DNA of 64,000 bases from Paragorgia papillata (GCA_035771165.1 JAWNZC010000122.1:2707501-2771500), one strand, 5' to 3'. Shown: positions 22,710 through 33,070, counted from the first letter of the stretch. Numbers and translations are program-made. Notes: generated by a model not told the origin, from the letters alone.

Positions 22710-23931
22710 CGAACTGAAACTCTGAGTGACAACCAACATGGGTTTCTACCATCGCGTTCGTGCTTAACACAGCTTCTCCAACTGGTCCATAACTGGTTTT
22801 CCGTGCTTGATAAACTTGGAACAGTTGATGCATTGTTTTTAGACTTTGCTAAAGCATTTGATAAAGTCTCACACCATCACCTTCTTCACAAGTTACAGCT
22901 TTATGGGATAAAAGGTCAGCAGTTTAACTGGATCAGAGATTTTCTCGCGGCTAGGAAACAACGTGTAGTGGTTGACGGCCATTCATCCGAATGTTTAGAC
23001 GTGACATCGGGCGTGCCACAAGGAAGCATACTTGGTCCCCTATTCTTCTTGATCTACATCAATGACTTGCCATCCTCAGTCAGCTGCAGCTCAGATCTTT
23101 TCGCTGATGACACTGTACTCCACCGTCAAATTGATTCAGTTTCTGATTGTGAACAATTACAAGAGGACCTGTCGCGTGCTTCAGGTGTAGGCCTAAGACC
23201 TGGTCAGTAACCCTCAAAACCGAGAAATGTAAGGTGCTTCACATTTCTAGAAAAAGAAACCCAGTCGCACTACCACATGAGTATTCACTTGGTAATACGA
23301 ACTTACCGGCGGTTACTCAACACAAACATCTTGGAGTTTGGTTGGAAAGCGCTCTGTCGTGGAACTACCACATCAGTTCCATCTGTAGCAAGGCTAACAA
23401 GACTTTGGGCCTAATAAGAAGAACTTTTGGCCTAAAAAATCCCGATGGTATTTCAGTTGCGTTTAACGCGTTGGTCCTACCGATTCTGGAGTATGCTTGT
23501 GCAGTCTGGAATCCCTGGCAAGTCAAACACGTCCAAGCTATTGAACGGCTTCAGAGGAGGGCAACTCGTTTGATTTGTGGCTCTGACAAGACATATGTAG
23601 AAAGACTGAATGAGACCAAACGGGTCTCACTTGAACTTAGGCGCAAATATCTTTACCTAGTGCAAATGTATAAAATAATTTTTGGTTACTGTGACATTAA
23701 TCCAAATAAGTATTTAAATCTGGTAGGTCTTCACGTACACGTGCAAATCATGACTTTAAAATCCGTCCTAAGTCCTTTCGAACTAACTATTTTAAGTTCT
23801 CTTTCTTTAACCGTTACATTAATGATTGGAACTCTTTACCTGGATCGGTTATGTCCGTCACTAGTCTGGCCTCCTTTAAACGTTCCTTGTTCACTTATTT
23901 AAAAAACACCCTACCCCCGACTGATTTGTGA
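22710..23931 (+). pseudogene. Non-LTR reverse transcriptase, C-terminal part, frameshifted
   Basis: The frame is open from the first inserted base: QHGFLPSRSCLTQLL (fingers), LFLDFAKAFDKVSHHHLLHK with the catalytic Asp, SGVPQGSILGPLFFLIYIND (motif B), SDLFADDTVL with the FADD catalytic pair. A frameshift near 23205 moves to the thumb region (KCKVLHIS; HLGVWLESALSWNYHIS; LPILEYACAVWNPWQ). A second shift near 23725 leads to the C-terminal FNRYINDWNSLPGSV-like end and the stop at 23929. The motif set fits the CR1/Jockey-like group. The N-terminal half and any ORF1 are lost. Confidence 0.85.
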
Positions 23932-23939
23932 AATAGTTG

Positions 23940-24516
23940 TTTTTTGTTTGTTTGTTTGTTTGTTTGTTTGTTTGTTTGTTTGTTTGTTTGTTTGTTTGTT
24001 TGTTTGTTTGTTTGTTTGCTGGTTTGTTTGTTTGTTTGTTTGTTTGTTTGTTTGTTTGTTTGTTTGTTTGTTTGTTTGTTTGTTTGTTTGTTTGTTTGTT
24101 TGTTTGTTTGTTTGTTTGTTTGTTTGTTTGTTTGTTTGTTTGTTTGTTTGTTTGTTTGTTTGTTTGTTTGTTTGTTTGTTTGTTTGTTTGTTTGTTTGTT
24201 TGTTTGTTTGTTTGCTGGTTTGTTTGTTTGTTTGTTTGTTTGTTTGTTTGTTTGTTTGTTTGTTTGTTTGTTTGTTTGTTTGTTTGTTTGTTTGTTTGTT
24301 TGTTTGTTTGTTTGTTTGTTTGTTTGTTTGTTTGTTTGTTTGTTTGTTTGTTTGTTTGTTTGTTTGTTTGTTTGTTTGTTTGTTTGTTTGTTTGTTTGTT
24401 TGTTTGTTTGTTTGTTTGTTTGTTTGTTTGTTTGTTTGTTTTTTTGTTTGTTTGTTTGTTTGTTTGTTTGTTTGTTTGTTTGTTTGTTTGTTTGTGTGTT
24501 TGTTTGTTTGTTTGTT
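23940..24516 (+). repeat. (TTTG)n microsatellite, about 577 bp
   Basis: Nearly pure tetranucleotide array just after the RT stop, inside the LINE 3' region. The interruption TTTGCTGGTTTG occurs twice, about 195 bases apart, which suggests that a large block of the array was itself duplicated. It reads as poly-CLFV in all forward frames, which is an artefact. Confidence 0.97.
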
Positions 24517-24771
24517 TTAGTCTTTTATGGGTTGTTTTTATTTACAAATACTGAGAAAAATTGTATATGCTTAGATTAGTTTGAATGAGAAAGGAGTGCA
24601 GCTATTATATGGGAATTTAGTTTCCCCCTGCTGCAATCCGGCCATCCAAATCATTCCGTTATGCTGTTATGTAAATAATATTATGTTATTAGTGTGTATG
24701 GATTGGCAAAGTGATATTAAACATTAAATGTTAAACATTGGATCAGTTGGGGGGGCAAAATTGCAAACCTG

Positions 24772-24920
24772 GATGTAAAACTACTCGGTCCTAGTACTTT
24801 TCATACTATCCGAGAGCTCTCATAGTAGGAAAGGTCTGGGACCGAGTAGTTTTACATACGGGTTAGCTCTGTATAGTAGAAAAGGTCTGGGACCGAGTAG
24901 TTTTACATCCGGGTTCTAAA
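24772..24920. repeat. Fold-back around GACCGAGTAGTTTTACAT
   Basis: ATGTAAAACTACTCGGTC and its complement flank a GAGAGCTCTC-containing centre; one arm is present twice (24842 and 24892). Shorter relatives, each with one arm pair, are at about 41155-41245 and 58410-58492. Confidence 0.7.
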
Positions 24921-25972
24921 TCCCCCCCCCCCAACTGATCCAAGATGACAGCCTTCAATTGGTACCGCGTTTGACTGGAGTTCCCCCCCAATGTCTTCTC
25001 TAGTTTTATTTATGATCTCTATGGTTATCAATGTCAGTGGGAGTGGTATTTGCTGAACATTGGGAAATGGGATCTAGAACTCCCTTCGGGGACCCTTCAA
25101 AAACTAGATCTGCATGGTTTACTATTTTTGTGCTAAATAACGACGGATATTATCTTATCACGAATGAACTCCGTATGTTATAGACTTATAGTGAATGAAC
25201 TAAAGCCATGGTTTCCAAATAATCGCCACGATCGCTCATAAATTAACTCCGCGATCGCAGCGATTGTAGCGATCAACAATCGTGTCGTTGTTTCCATATG
25301 ATCTCTGATCGCGGCCATTGTTTTAAAGTGCTTATAACCTAAATATGATATTACTGCAAATGGATTGTATTTAATGTGTATAGTTGAATGCCAACTGAAT
25401 ATTTTTTTGATTTGAACTTTTATTTGTTGTTATATTGAGGTTTGTATTTCCAAAATGGTAATGAGGATGACGTCTATGTAGGCATAGCACTCGTGCATGT
25501 TTTTTCCAAATTGCAATCAAAACCATGCTATTACCTATGCAAATATTCCGTATTGTTTCACTACCCCAACGGGGACGCCGATAATATATTGGATTCTCTT
25601 GTAGTTTTCAGTGAATACTCCTGCCATGCTTTTCTGTTTATTAAAACAAAAAAGTGCAAAGAAAGTTTTATAGGACACTTAATAAAAGAAGTAAATTTAA
25701 AGTAAAATATTAAACAAGGATAATGCTTGAAATATTTTAATGCTTATTCAGCTAATCAGCTATAACAGTTTTCTATCAGTTGATTCGGGTTCTCGGTTGT
25801 TCATTTATGGCTGGTCTTCAATCGTGTTTCTAAAATAAAATATAGTAAATTTAAAAATTTATCACGCAATCTAAATCTAAATCTATTTAGTCGAAACTTA
25901 CTAGTATACTGTTGTAATTTCAGCAATCTGATTGGCTATTCTACTCGATATCTATTCTTCATTATTATATAC

Positions 25973-26319
25973 CCTGGTTGCTACGCGTGTTTTCATTGGT
26001 TGTTGGCCATGATCTATTAGAGGACAGACACATGGACACGTCAGATCACGTCAGCTGACTTGCTTTTCTTTCTTCATGCCCCCAAATCCGGCAAGAGTTT
26101 CGATAAAAACCTTTTAAATTTTTGTATTGTATAAAACAAATAGATTCCATTTTTTGTTGTCTTTTCAGTTATAGATGCACAGAAGACGTCACAACGTGGT
26201 AAGAACATCAGTGACCCACTCGACTGCGTCTCGTGGGCCACTTTTTTGTTCTTACCACGTTGTGACGTCATCTGTGCATCTATAACTGAACAGACAACGG
26301 CAAAATGGAATCTATTTGT
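25973..26319 (+). repeat. Second copy of the 14.1-14.5 kb fold-back block
   Basis: Shares CCTGGTTGCTACGCGTG, GACAGACACATGGACACG and the palindromic core ACAAATAGATTCC..GGAATCTATTTGT with 14115-14474. It is present in the third duplicated block (complement, 56940-57290) but absent from the right arm. Confidence 0.75.
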
Positions 26320-26923
26320 TAAATAGATAGCGAGTAGCAAATTGAGTACCAGTACTCGCGCGGCCATGCACTGAACACGGAGGCCACGAGGAGTGAAAGA
26401 TTTGTTTGCCTTGGTTTTCACACACAATGGTTATTCTTCGTTTTTTTAAATAATTTGGAAGAACTAAGGTACACAATTAAGTTAGTTTCTACTAAAACAA
26501 TTAAGTTAGTTTCACTATTCACTCATGGAAATTTCGAGCTCATAATCTAATTGTTAAATAAACATTATAAGATAGATTAAATACAACGACGTTTTTGACT
26601 GGTCGTCAATCAGCGGGGGAAAACATTTTAAAAACGCTCGCAAAAAACAACAAAAAAAGCAACTACCAACTGGTTTGTGTATTTAAAGATTAGATAGATG
26701 CCTTGCCTTGGGAAATCATTTTTATTACAGGAATAATATAATCATATTATTATAAAATATTGAAGAAATGCATTCTTTTTTAAGGAAAGAATATTTCCTC
26801 ATTATATATACAGTTTGTTTCTACCTGTACTAGCTATTAATTGACTTTTTATTAAAACACTTTAAAACAAAATAAAAACAATTGACCGAGCTTTCGAACA
26901 AAGCATTTGTCGTCAGGATGATT

Positions 26924-26958
26924 ACCCTGACGATGATCGCTTAGTTCGAAAGCTCGGT
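26924..26958 (+). ncRNA. Hammerhead-like motif (helix III palindrome AGCT)
   Basis: Plus-strand order: ACC, CTGACGA, a 14-base helix II region that pairs poorly, GAAA, AGCT palindrome, cleavage position C, then GGT pairing with ACC. An inverted partner lies at 26885-26920 on the minus strand. Copies occur near 39615-39705 and 56300-56385. The weak helix II lowers confidence. Confidence 0.35.
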
Positions 26959-27226
26959 CAATTATTTTTATTTTTTATTTTGTTTCAAAGCATTTTAATA
27001 AAAAGTCAATTAATAGCTAGCAGAAACAACTGTATATAATGAGGAACCGAAATACCTTTTCTACAAACCTATCCTAGATTTGAATTAAACGTAGCGTGCT
27101 GCGTAGGCATTACTAGTATGTGGCTTTAATTGAACAGAACAAAACTAAAAAAAAATGTAGAATGGGTAGAATGTTTTTACCTGGTAACTTTTTAGTTTTA
27201 GTCGCCGAAATAACCGGCACCATATC

Positions 27227-28700
27227 CTATCCTCTCCGCCACCCACCATTTTGGCGATCATGATGCCAACTACCAAATCCACCACCATAACGACCATTTT
27301 GGCGATCATGATGCCAACGACGACGAGTATTGTGTCCCCTCTCATAAGGATCAGCTTCAATTTTGTTGCTGTAAAGGATTATTACGTTTTCTTATGAAGT
27401 ATCTTGAGTTTGTATTAAAGGTGACTGTACTTAATTTATTTACTTTATTGAGCAAAAGATATAAAACGTCGCAAGATGTTAGTGAAAAACTGGTTGAAAA
27501 ACTTGCTGAAAAACTGATGTTTTACACCCGTTTTCAAAATTACGCGACCCCGGAAGTTGACATGCATGTGGCGTGATGTGATTATTATAGCAATTTGTTG
27601 TCACAAAATGGCGACATCAATACGAACTGAGTCAGAATACAACGAAATGAGGACGTTAATGCTTACCGAAAGGCGAATTATTTAACCATATAACAATTTA
27701 ATCCATGGGAATGTTGAATACGTTGACAAAGTAAGTTATATTGAAGTATTTTGAATTGTCATAAAACTTACATGTCGACTGCAGTATTTCCGCCTGGTCG
27801 CGTAATTTTGAAAACGGGTGTAATAACATACATTATAGAGACAAAAACAATTATGGTGATGATGATGATAATATTTAAATAAAAAGAATAATGATATTAT
27901 TACATTGTGTCTGTCTAAATTATTTATCTAAATCATATACTTCAATTTTCGCAATCAGTGCATTTGTTCTCGGCAACATGATATACACTAGTGGTCAAAA
28001 TTTATGGCTGCCCAAAGAAAAGCAATGTTATCGCGTAAAACCATTAAAAATTAACTCTTTCTCGACTGAATCGTTCTTTTTCAGTTCAACGATGCAGCCG
28101 ACTTTAGTATTTTACTCTGACTAACACCAGTCGATTTTTCTCGTCAAGGGGAAAGTTCTCGGGCGCCAAGGGGTTAAATACAAATTAAAGTATGTTTTTC
28201 AGCATGTCAGGAAGTAATCCTGTTTGATAATGGTTATGTAGACGTTTTTCAAAGAAAACGAAAATTGAACTGGTTTAATCAACCATCCTTGTTATGTGTT
28301 TGAATAAAAAAAATTTCACAGGATAATATAATAATAATACACACTTTGAAATTTAAGAATTCAAATAAAAAATCAAATATAACACTTTTATACCTTTATA
28401 AAAGTGTTATATTTGTGCATGACTCCATGAGATTCTAAAAACATTACGCGGAAGTTGAAAATCTTGCAGATATATAGACATTTTGAGCACTAGTATATAT
28501 ATACCTATGAATAACATTTCGAGCTTTTTTCTAAGAAACTCCGTTTTCATATGTTTGTAAGGATGGCATTTATATTTAACAGAATTAGATTTAAACGTAT
28601 ATACTCACATTTCGTCTTGTTCTTCTTCATCTTCTGTTGGCAGAGCGTAAGCAACTGCCAGAAGAACTGCAAGAGCAAGGAACAGATACGTTGATTTCAT
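27227..28700 (-). CDS. Secreted Gly/His/Arg-rich peptide precursor, copy A (77 aa, 2 exons)
   Basis: Exon 1 is 28700-28609, exon 2 27368-27227, with a 1240-base intron (GTGAGT donor, TTTACAG acceptor, phase 2). Residues 1-19, MKSTYLFLALAVLLAVAYA, are a signal peptide with an A-Y-A cleavage site. Residues 20-30 are acidic (LPTEDEEEQDE). Exon 2 adds NKIEADPYERGH, then RRR (46-48), a possible processing site, then WHHDRQNGRYGGGFGS (49-64) and a partial second unit ending GGWRRG. The stop is earlier than in copy C because of extra bases in the AGAGGATAG region. ATTAAA lies at 27125-27130 downstream and a TATA box 68 bases upstream of the ATG. Acidic pro-part plus cationic Gly/Arg tail resembles cnidarian antimicrobial precursors; a structural (matrix) role is equally possible. 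I cannot name the family. Confidence 0.75.
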
Positions 28701-28767
28701 CATTGCTGCTTCTCTCTGTTGAGAACTGACCTCAAGTGATCATATACCAGTCTTGATTTTCAGCAAC

Positions 28768-28774
28768 TTTTATA
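28768..28774 (-). promoter_or_regulatory. TATA box of peptide gene copy A
   Basis: TATAAAA on the minus strand, 68 bases before the ATG at 28700. The same position in copy C is intact, and in copy B it reads TATCAAA. About 100 bases upstream are also conserved between copies. Confidence 0.55.
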
Positions 28775-29524
28775 CATGCTGCACAGCTGCATTTTAATTT
28801 GGAATTCAAAATTTAAATTCCTTTATGGAGTGGCATTAAGTGGTAACCTCTTAGATTAAGTGTTGATATATTGACGGTTATAAACTGCCCAATATTAATA
28901 TGCTCCAAAAAAGATCAAAACTAATAAGATCCAAAAAAGATCAAAACTGTTGAAGTGGCAGAATGAAACTTTTTTACGTGCACTGAAAAAAAAAGTTGTA
29001 AGAATCAATTGGATTGGTTGCCTCAGACTAATTTACTATTTCACCAATGTGACTAGGTAAAAAAACCCCAAAATGTTGGCAATAAACCAATGAAATATTG
29101 GTCATATAAGTGAGTCTGAGACAACCAATTAAATTGATTATTTCAACCAACCTCACTGTTTTGATAGTGTTGTGTGCATAGTTCTTTACACTTCTTGCAT
29201 ACTTCTTTGTTTTATATATATATTCTAAGAGATCCAAAAGGCCTACTAATTGGGGACACATATATATCATGACAAAGGACTATATAATCGTCATCCATAT
29301 ACTGGGTTGTAAGTAAAGCAGATGATAAAACAAATTAAATTTAGCCCTTCGTTGATAAACAAATTAAGAATTATACACAAGTATTTAAAACATATAGATA
29401 TACACAAAATTATTGTACTCACAATAGAATATGTGCATATACGGGTAATATAAGATAAAACACAATCCAAAGACGAACATCTTGAAAACCCAAGATATAG
29501 ATTAAGACAAGACAAAGATGAAAC

Positions 29525-29563
29525 GGTTATATTTCGACTTTATTACAAAGCCATCATCAGACC
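29525..29563 (-). ncRNA. Hammerhead-ribozyme-like motif (helix III palindrome ATAT)
   Basis: Minus-strand order: GGT, CTGATGA, one extra T, stem GGCTTT/AAAGTC with loop GTAAT, GAAA, palindrome ATAT, cleavage position A, then ACC pairing with GGT. All invariant core bases are present. It lies in a fold-back (29518-29622) whose second half repeats GTCGAAATATAACCG. Mirror copy at 36811-36849. Confidence 0.55.
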
Positions 29564-29775
29564 AAGAAAAAAGTCGAAATATAACCGTAATAAAGTAAAG
29601 TCGAAATATAACCGTTTCATCTTTGTCTTCTCTTGTCTTAATTATCTTGGGTTTTCAAGATGTTCGTCTTCGGATTGTGTTTTATCTTATATTTCTTTAA
29701 ATTGTCGGCTGGCCTTGGCATATACGGGTAAATCTAATACTTAAAATGGTCTAACATTTAGATTTAATAGATTTA

Positions 29776-30030
29776 ATAACTTGATTGCCTATAGCAACTG
29801 GTAGTCAAACAGAGCGAAATGCCCCAATTGAACATGACTACCATCATGTAAGTGTTGGTTTTGCGGAGGGAGGAAAATCGGAGAACCCGGCGAAAAACCC
29901 TCGAAGCACAGGAGAGATCAACTACAACTCTACTCACATTAGTTTCCAGATCGAAAACGGGGTCATTCCCAAGCGGTCACCCATCCAAGTACTAACCCCG
30001 TCTAACCAGGCTTAACTTTTGGTGAGAGGA
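29776..30030 (-). mobile_element. 5S rRNA-derived SINE (SINE3-like), left arm only
   Basis: On the minus strand 30017-29959 reads GGTTAGTACTTGGATGGGTG then ACCGCTTGGGAAT, which is the 3' half of 5S rRNA, including the internal promoter region used by SINE3 elements. The body continues to an ATTAAATCT-type tail at about 29776. The right arm has the empty site near 36606-36625, so this inserted after the inverted duplication. Both boundaries are approximate. The first half of the 5S sequence is missing or diverged. Confidence 0.65.
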
Positions 30031-30171
30031 AAAGATTTAGTTTAGTTTAGAAAAGCTTTAGTTTATTTAAGAAATTTATGTCAGTAATGTTTTCTGGTAG
30101 AGAGTTAACTGACGTCTTGGCAGAAAAGTTAATTGCTTTTTTGTTGTTCGGAATAAATCTAAACGGTTTGC

Positions 30172-30348
30172 TTAAGCCTAGTTTCCATATAGCCGTAAGA
30201 GTCGGCGGCATGTCTGCGGCAAAGGGCAATGGTCCAATCGCATACAGCTTTTTATTGCTGGCCAATTCAACACTGTCTATCATTGGACCATCGCCTCTTG
30301 CCGCAGCCATGCCCGCGGCTCTTACGGCTATATGGAAACCAGGCTTAA
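30172..30348. mobile_element. 169-bp MITE with TTAA target duplication (left-arm copy)
   Basis: TTAA flanks both sides (30172-30175, 30345-30348). Inverted ends GCCTAGTTTCCATATAGCC / complement continue into GTAAGAG and GGACCAT-containing arms. TTAA duplications are used by piggyBac and Kolobok elements. The mirror copy at 36294-36462 has exactly the same length. Confidence 0.8.
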
Positions 30349-30570
30349 AGTACGAATTAATATTATTGTGTGCTCAAAATGCTTAGTCTACAAATGCACG
30401 TGCTACCAAATTTGTCACCGATTCATTCCAATAACTTGGATTTGGGGAAAAATTGTGTTCTGTCCAAAGTCGAACAAAGCGTTTAAAGAAAGAGGAAAAA
30501 AAGGTTGTTGTCAGTTCATCCAACAACAAAAAAATTTTCAAAGTCCATGCTACTAGTATATAGACGTTAT

Positions 30571-31143
30571 AATTAATAAAATACAAAACAATGCATGGAC
30601 ACTCCGAAAAGAGTTAACAGTTTTATTCAACGTTTCGACTAACTTGCAGTCATCATCACGAATGATGCTGGTGTAACGCGATCTACTATATATACAAGAT
30701 AATAACTAAATGATGATGTCATACGTAATTATACTGTATATGATAATTATTTAAAGATAACAAGTTCCTTAGAAGCTTTTGTCCCGTGGTTAAGCAACGG
30801 TTTCTGCCGATGGATGCAGAAGGCTTCTTTTTACAACAACTAACCCTTACAACTGTGAAATAATAGACAAAGCTAGACAGTACTGGTCACTGCTACTATT
30901 TAAAGAAGCACTCTACTTCCATCGGCAGAAACCATTGCTTAACCACGGGACAAAAGCCTCTAAAGAACTTGTCATCTTTAAATAATTATAATGTGCAGTA
31001 TAATTAAGTATGACATCATCATTTAGTTATTATCTTGTATATTACACCAGCATCATTCCTGATGATGACTGCTAGTAAGTCGAAACGTTGAATAAAAATG
31101 TTAACCCTTTTCGGAGTGTCCATTGTTTTGTATTTTATTAATT
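30571..31143. repeat. Fold-back element bounded by hammerhead-like motifs
   Basis: Arms of more than 200 bases mirror each other: AATAAAATACAAAACAATG, ACACTCCGAAAA, CGTTTCGACT..GCAGTCATCATCA and GTCCCGTGGTTAAGCAACGG. The outward motif near each end is hammerhead-like (minus at 30624-30662 with C3 changed to G; plus at 31055-31093 intact). The same element occupies 35498-36068 in the right arm, where the intact and broken motifs are in mirrored positions. Confidence 0.8.
31055..31093 (+). ncRNA. Hammerhead-ribozyme-like motif, intact core (ACGT palindrome)
   Basis: Order: ATTC (31055-31058), CTGATGA (31059-31065), extra T, GACT..AGTC stem (67-70 with 78-81), GAAA (82-85), palindrome ACGT (85-88), cleavage position T89, then GAAT (90-93) pairing perfectly with ATTC. 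It satisfies every invariant base of the hammerhead core. Cleavage would need a dimer because helix III has no loop. Confidence 0.6.
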
Positions 31144-31520
31144 TACTCAGTGGTAACCGTAATTTTTAGACGTTATAATATTCGGCATATAATTTGGATT
31201 TGGGGAAAAATGTTGTTGTGTCCATGCAAAGTCGAACAAAACGATTAAAGAAAGTAGAAGAAAAGAGTGTTGTTCATCCAACAACAAAAAAGTGTTCAAA
31301 GTCATACGAAGTATAGGTGTATAATAATATTGCATATTCAAACGCATTGACTGTATTATAAATGGTAACGGTAACTACGTGCGTTAAAAAATGCATGTAC
31401 TTCAAGATTTCAGTTTCTCCTTCAAACAGAAATTATTTACAAAGTGCATCACTTGAAGTGCTTAATTATCAATTATCAATTGTTCGGAAATATGTGTTCT
31501 TTTAAAAAAAGTTTGTTAAC

Positions 31521-31600
31521 CAACCTCGTACCCAGGGTCTTCTATGCTTTTAAAATGGCGAGAGGCGAAGACCCTGGCAAAGGTTGGTCACGTGATTCCA
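31521..31600. mobile_element. Lone terminus of the CAACCTCGTACCCAGGGTC element family
   Basis: CAACCTCGTACCCAGGGTC, an internal palindrome (GGTCTTC..GAAGACCC) and GGTTGGTCACGTG follow the same layout as the termini of the element at 6976-7636. No partner terminus is visible in this arm. It directly abuts the coding-like fragment at 31595-31864. Mirror copy near 35040-35120. Confidence 0.6.
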
Positions 31601-31864
31601 AAATACTTCAAGATTCTTAGCGTATTTGGTCACGTGGATAATTTGAACTTCGCCCGTCATGGGGGGAGCGGTTGATTCGGTTCCTATAAACGTAGAAGGT
31701 TGTTGCAAGTCTTCTAAAGTTAAATTCGAGCCGTAAATCAGATGATATTTCAACTGCGTTGATTTACGACATTTGCTGGATATTACATATTTGTTGCCGT
31801 CATTCGCCAGAAATGAAGCCGAAGGCGACGAACGATCATAAACAGAAACCCACTGTCGATAGAA
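31595..31864 (-). pseudogene. Exon-like coding fragment, family not recognised
   Basis: After an acceptor-like GTACCGCAG, a 90-codon frame reads FYRQWVSVYDRSSPSASFL, NDGNKYVISSKCRKSTQLK, YGSNLTLEDLQQPSTFIGT and IIHVTKYAKNLEVFWNHV, then runs into the transposon terminus at about 31595. Codon use and composition look protein-coding, unlike the AT-rich surroundings. In the right-arm copy (about 34780-35050) the same sequence has an in-frame stop (CAG to TAG) and a small deletion, so that copy is dead. I do not recognise the domain. Capture by the adjacent element, like the RecQ case, is possible. Confidence 0.4.
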
Positions 31865-32456
31865 CTGCGGTACAGGTACTACTACATGCACTTACAGTCA
31901 AAATAGATATACCTTCCCACTTCTTCTTCTGTAGTTCGTTGCGTAGTACTGTATTTCTGTAGCCGCTCCCAAACCTGAGAAAATTTGTTGTTGAAAACTG
32001 TTCATAAATAGTATAATTTAGCTTTAAATGGCATTTAATCAGAATACAATAGATGTTTATCCCAAATCTATACCAACAGACGAATATGCATCAAGAATTG
32101 GCGACTTTTATCGCTAGATTTTCCTGGCGCTTCAGTAGCGCTACAGAAATACAGTAACACACAACCAACTACAGAAGTGGAAGTGGGAAGGTATTTCCAT
32201 TTTGACTGTATTATTATACAACTGCATTAAAAACTGTCCAAATAACGCTAAAAATGAGTACAAATATACAGCGATATTTGGATAGTTAGTTATTTGGATA
32301 GTAGAAAACCAATCAAATTTATCACACGGGAGACTACTTCATGTATGCTTATTATTTTGTCCAGGTGTAAGGCACGCTACTTCTCTGGCCTTTTTAGAGT
32401 TTTCTTTTTCCATAAAAATTTGTTGATCAGAGCAGTTGTATAATAAATCTCTTTTA

Positions 32457-32521
32457 AGATGTTTTGGTGTGTAGTATCGCTGTGTATTTTTACTCGTTGT
32501 TTATATTTTGACTCGCCCAGC

Positions 32522-32556
<35 letters not shown>

Positions 32557-32584
32557 TACAGCGATACTACACACCAAAACATCT
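32457..32584. repeat. Hairpin element, GATGTTTTGGTGTGTAGTAT stem
   Basis: A near-perfect stem of about 57 bases with loop TCGCCCAGCGGGCTC. Mirror copy at about 34043-34172; half of one arm remains at 53528 in the third block. Confidence 0.8.
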
Positions 32585-32951
32585 AAGATGATATATATAT
32601 ATATATATTCAAATGCTGTTGATTGTCGAAATTTATTTACCGCCCAGTATAGCGCATTTATGTTTTTTGTCCACACGTTTGGGATTTGTAGTATATATAT
32701 TCAAACGGCATATTCAAATTTGCTGTCCTCGTTGAGGTTGCACTTTAATCCCCGAGCCCGGGCGTAGGGCCGAAGGCCCGGAGCCAGGTGAGGGTGCTAA
32801 TCTCGACATGCGTGTAGTCCACTTTACACGCGTGTAGAAAAAGCGAGGGAGACGAAATCTGGGAAATAGTTTATATATATATTTAGTATAAATTTACAAG
32901 TTTATAATGCAAATCCTCGAATTTCATTGGCTATTGCAGGAGTTTATAATT

Positions 32952-33055
32952 AACAATTAGACAACGAGCCCGAGTTTTCTATGAGCGAATAGTCAACGAG
33001 GTGAAGCCGAGTTGACTATCGCTCATAGAAAACGAGGGCGAGTTGTCTAATTGTT
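32952..33055. repeat. Hairpin element with GAGGTGAAGCCGAG loop in the palindrome spacer
   Basis: Arms AACAATTAGACAAC..GAGTTTTCTATGAGCG and complement enclose AACGAGGTGAAGCCGAGTT. It starts exactly where the left arm ends. Diverged half-elements (ACAATTAGATTATGAGCTCG) are at about 40011 and 56708, and a collapsed one at 38130-38166. Confidence 0.75.
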
Positions 33056-33070
33056 TTAGTATAAATTTAC

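Larger units (their letters stand above)
22705..24742 (+). mobile_element. 5'-truncated non-LTR retrotransposon insertion (2.03 kb)
   Basis: The insert 22710-24737 lies between TTGGA repeats (22705-22709, 24738-24742). The uninterrupted site GCCATCTTGGATCAGTTGGG is preserved (as complement) in the right arm near 41265-41285 and again near 58370. It contains RT coding sequence, a (TTTG)n tract and a 3' end ATTAAACATTAAATGTTAAACA. Truncation inside the RT fingers is typical of target-primed reverse transcription. Confidence 0.85.
21500..32951 (-). repeat. Left arm of the giant inverted duplication
   Basis: Read as its complement, this arm matches the right arm (33678-42977) almost throughout. 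Paired landmarks: peptide-gene exon 1 at 28609-28700 and 37706-37797; exon 2 at 27227-27368 and 39254-39383; TTAA element at 30176-30344 and 36294-36462; ribozyme-like motif at 29525-29563 and 36811-36849. Differences: a LINE (22710-24737) and a SINE (about 29776-30030) only here; about 460 bases present at 41509-41968 are missing near 22465; about 530 bases at 25833-26363 are missing from the right arm near 40185. Confidence 0.9.

Noticed and set aside
23937..24579. Long forward open frames of about 200 residues made of CLFV repeats
   Set aside because: They are translations of the (TTTG)n array in three phases; any tetranucleotide array without stop words gives this.
25442..25705. MYFQNGNEDDVYVGIALVHV frame and its opposite-strand exon-like frame at 40395-40520
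   Set aside because: The opposite-strand version has acceptor- and donor-like ends, but the three block copies differ by frameshifting insertions, so neither strand is convincing.
27145..27360. Minus-strand hydrophobic frame overlapping exon 2 of copy A
   Set aside because: Same shadow as above; the spliced frame ending at 27227 is preferred.
29941..30017. Functional 5S rRNA gene
   Set aside because: Only the 3' half is recognisable, it continues into a SINE-like body and AT tail, and it is absent from the other arm.
30078..30386. Frames around SVMFSGRELTDVLAEKLIAF on both arms
   Set aside because: They run across the TTAA MITE palindrome and its flank; mirrored versions appear on both strands.
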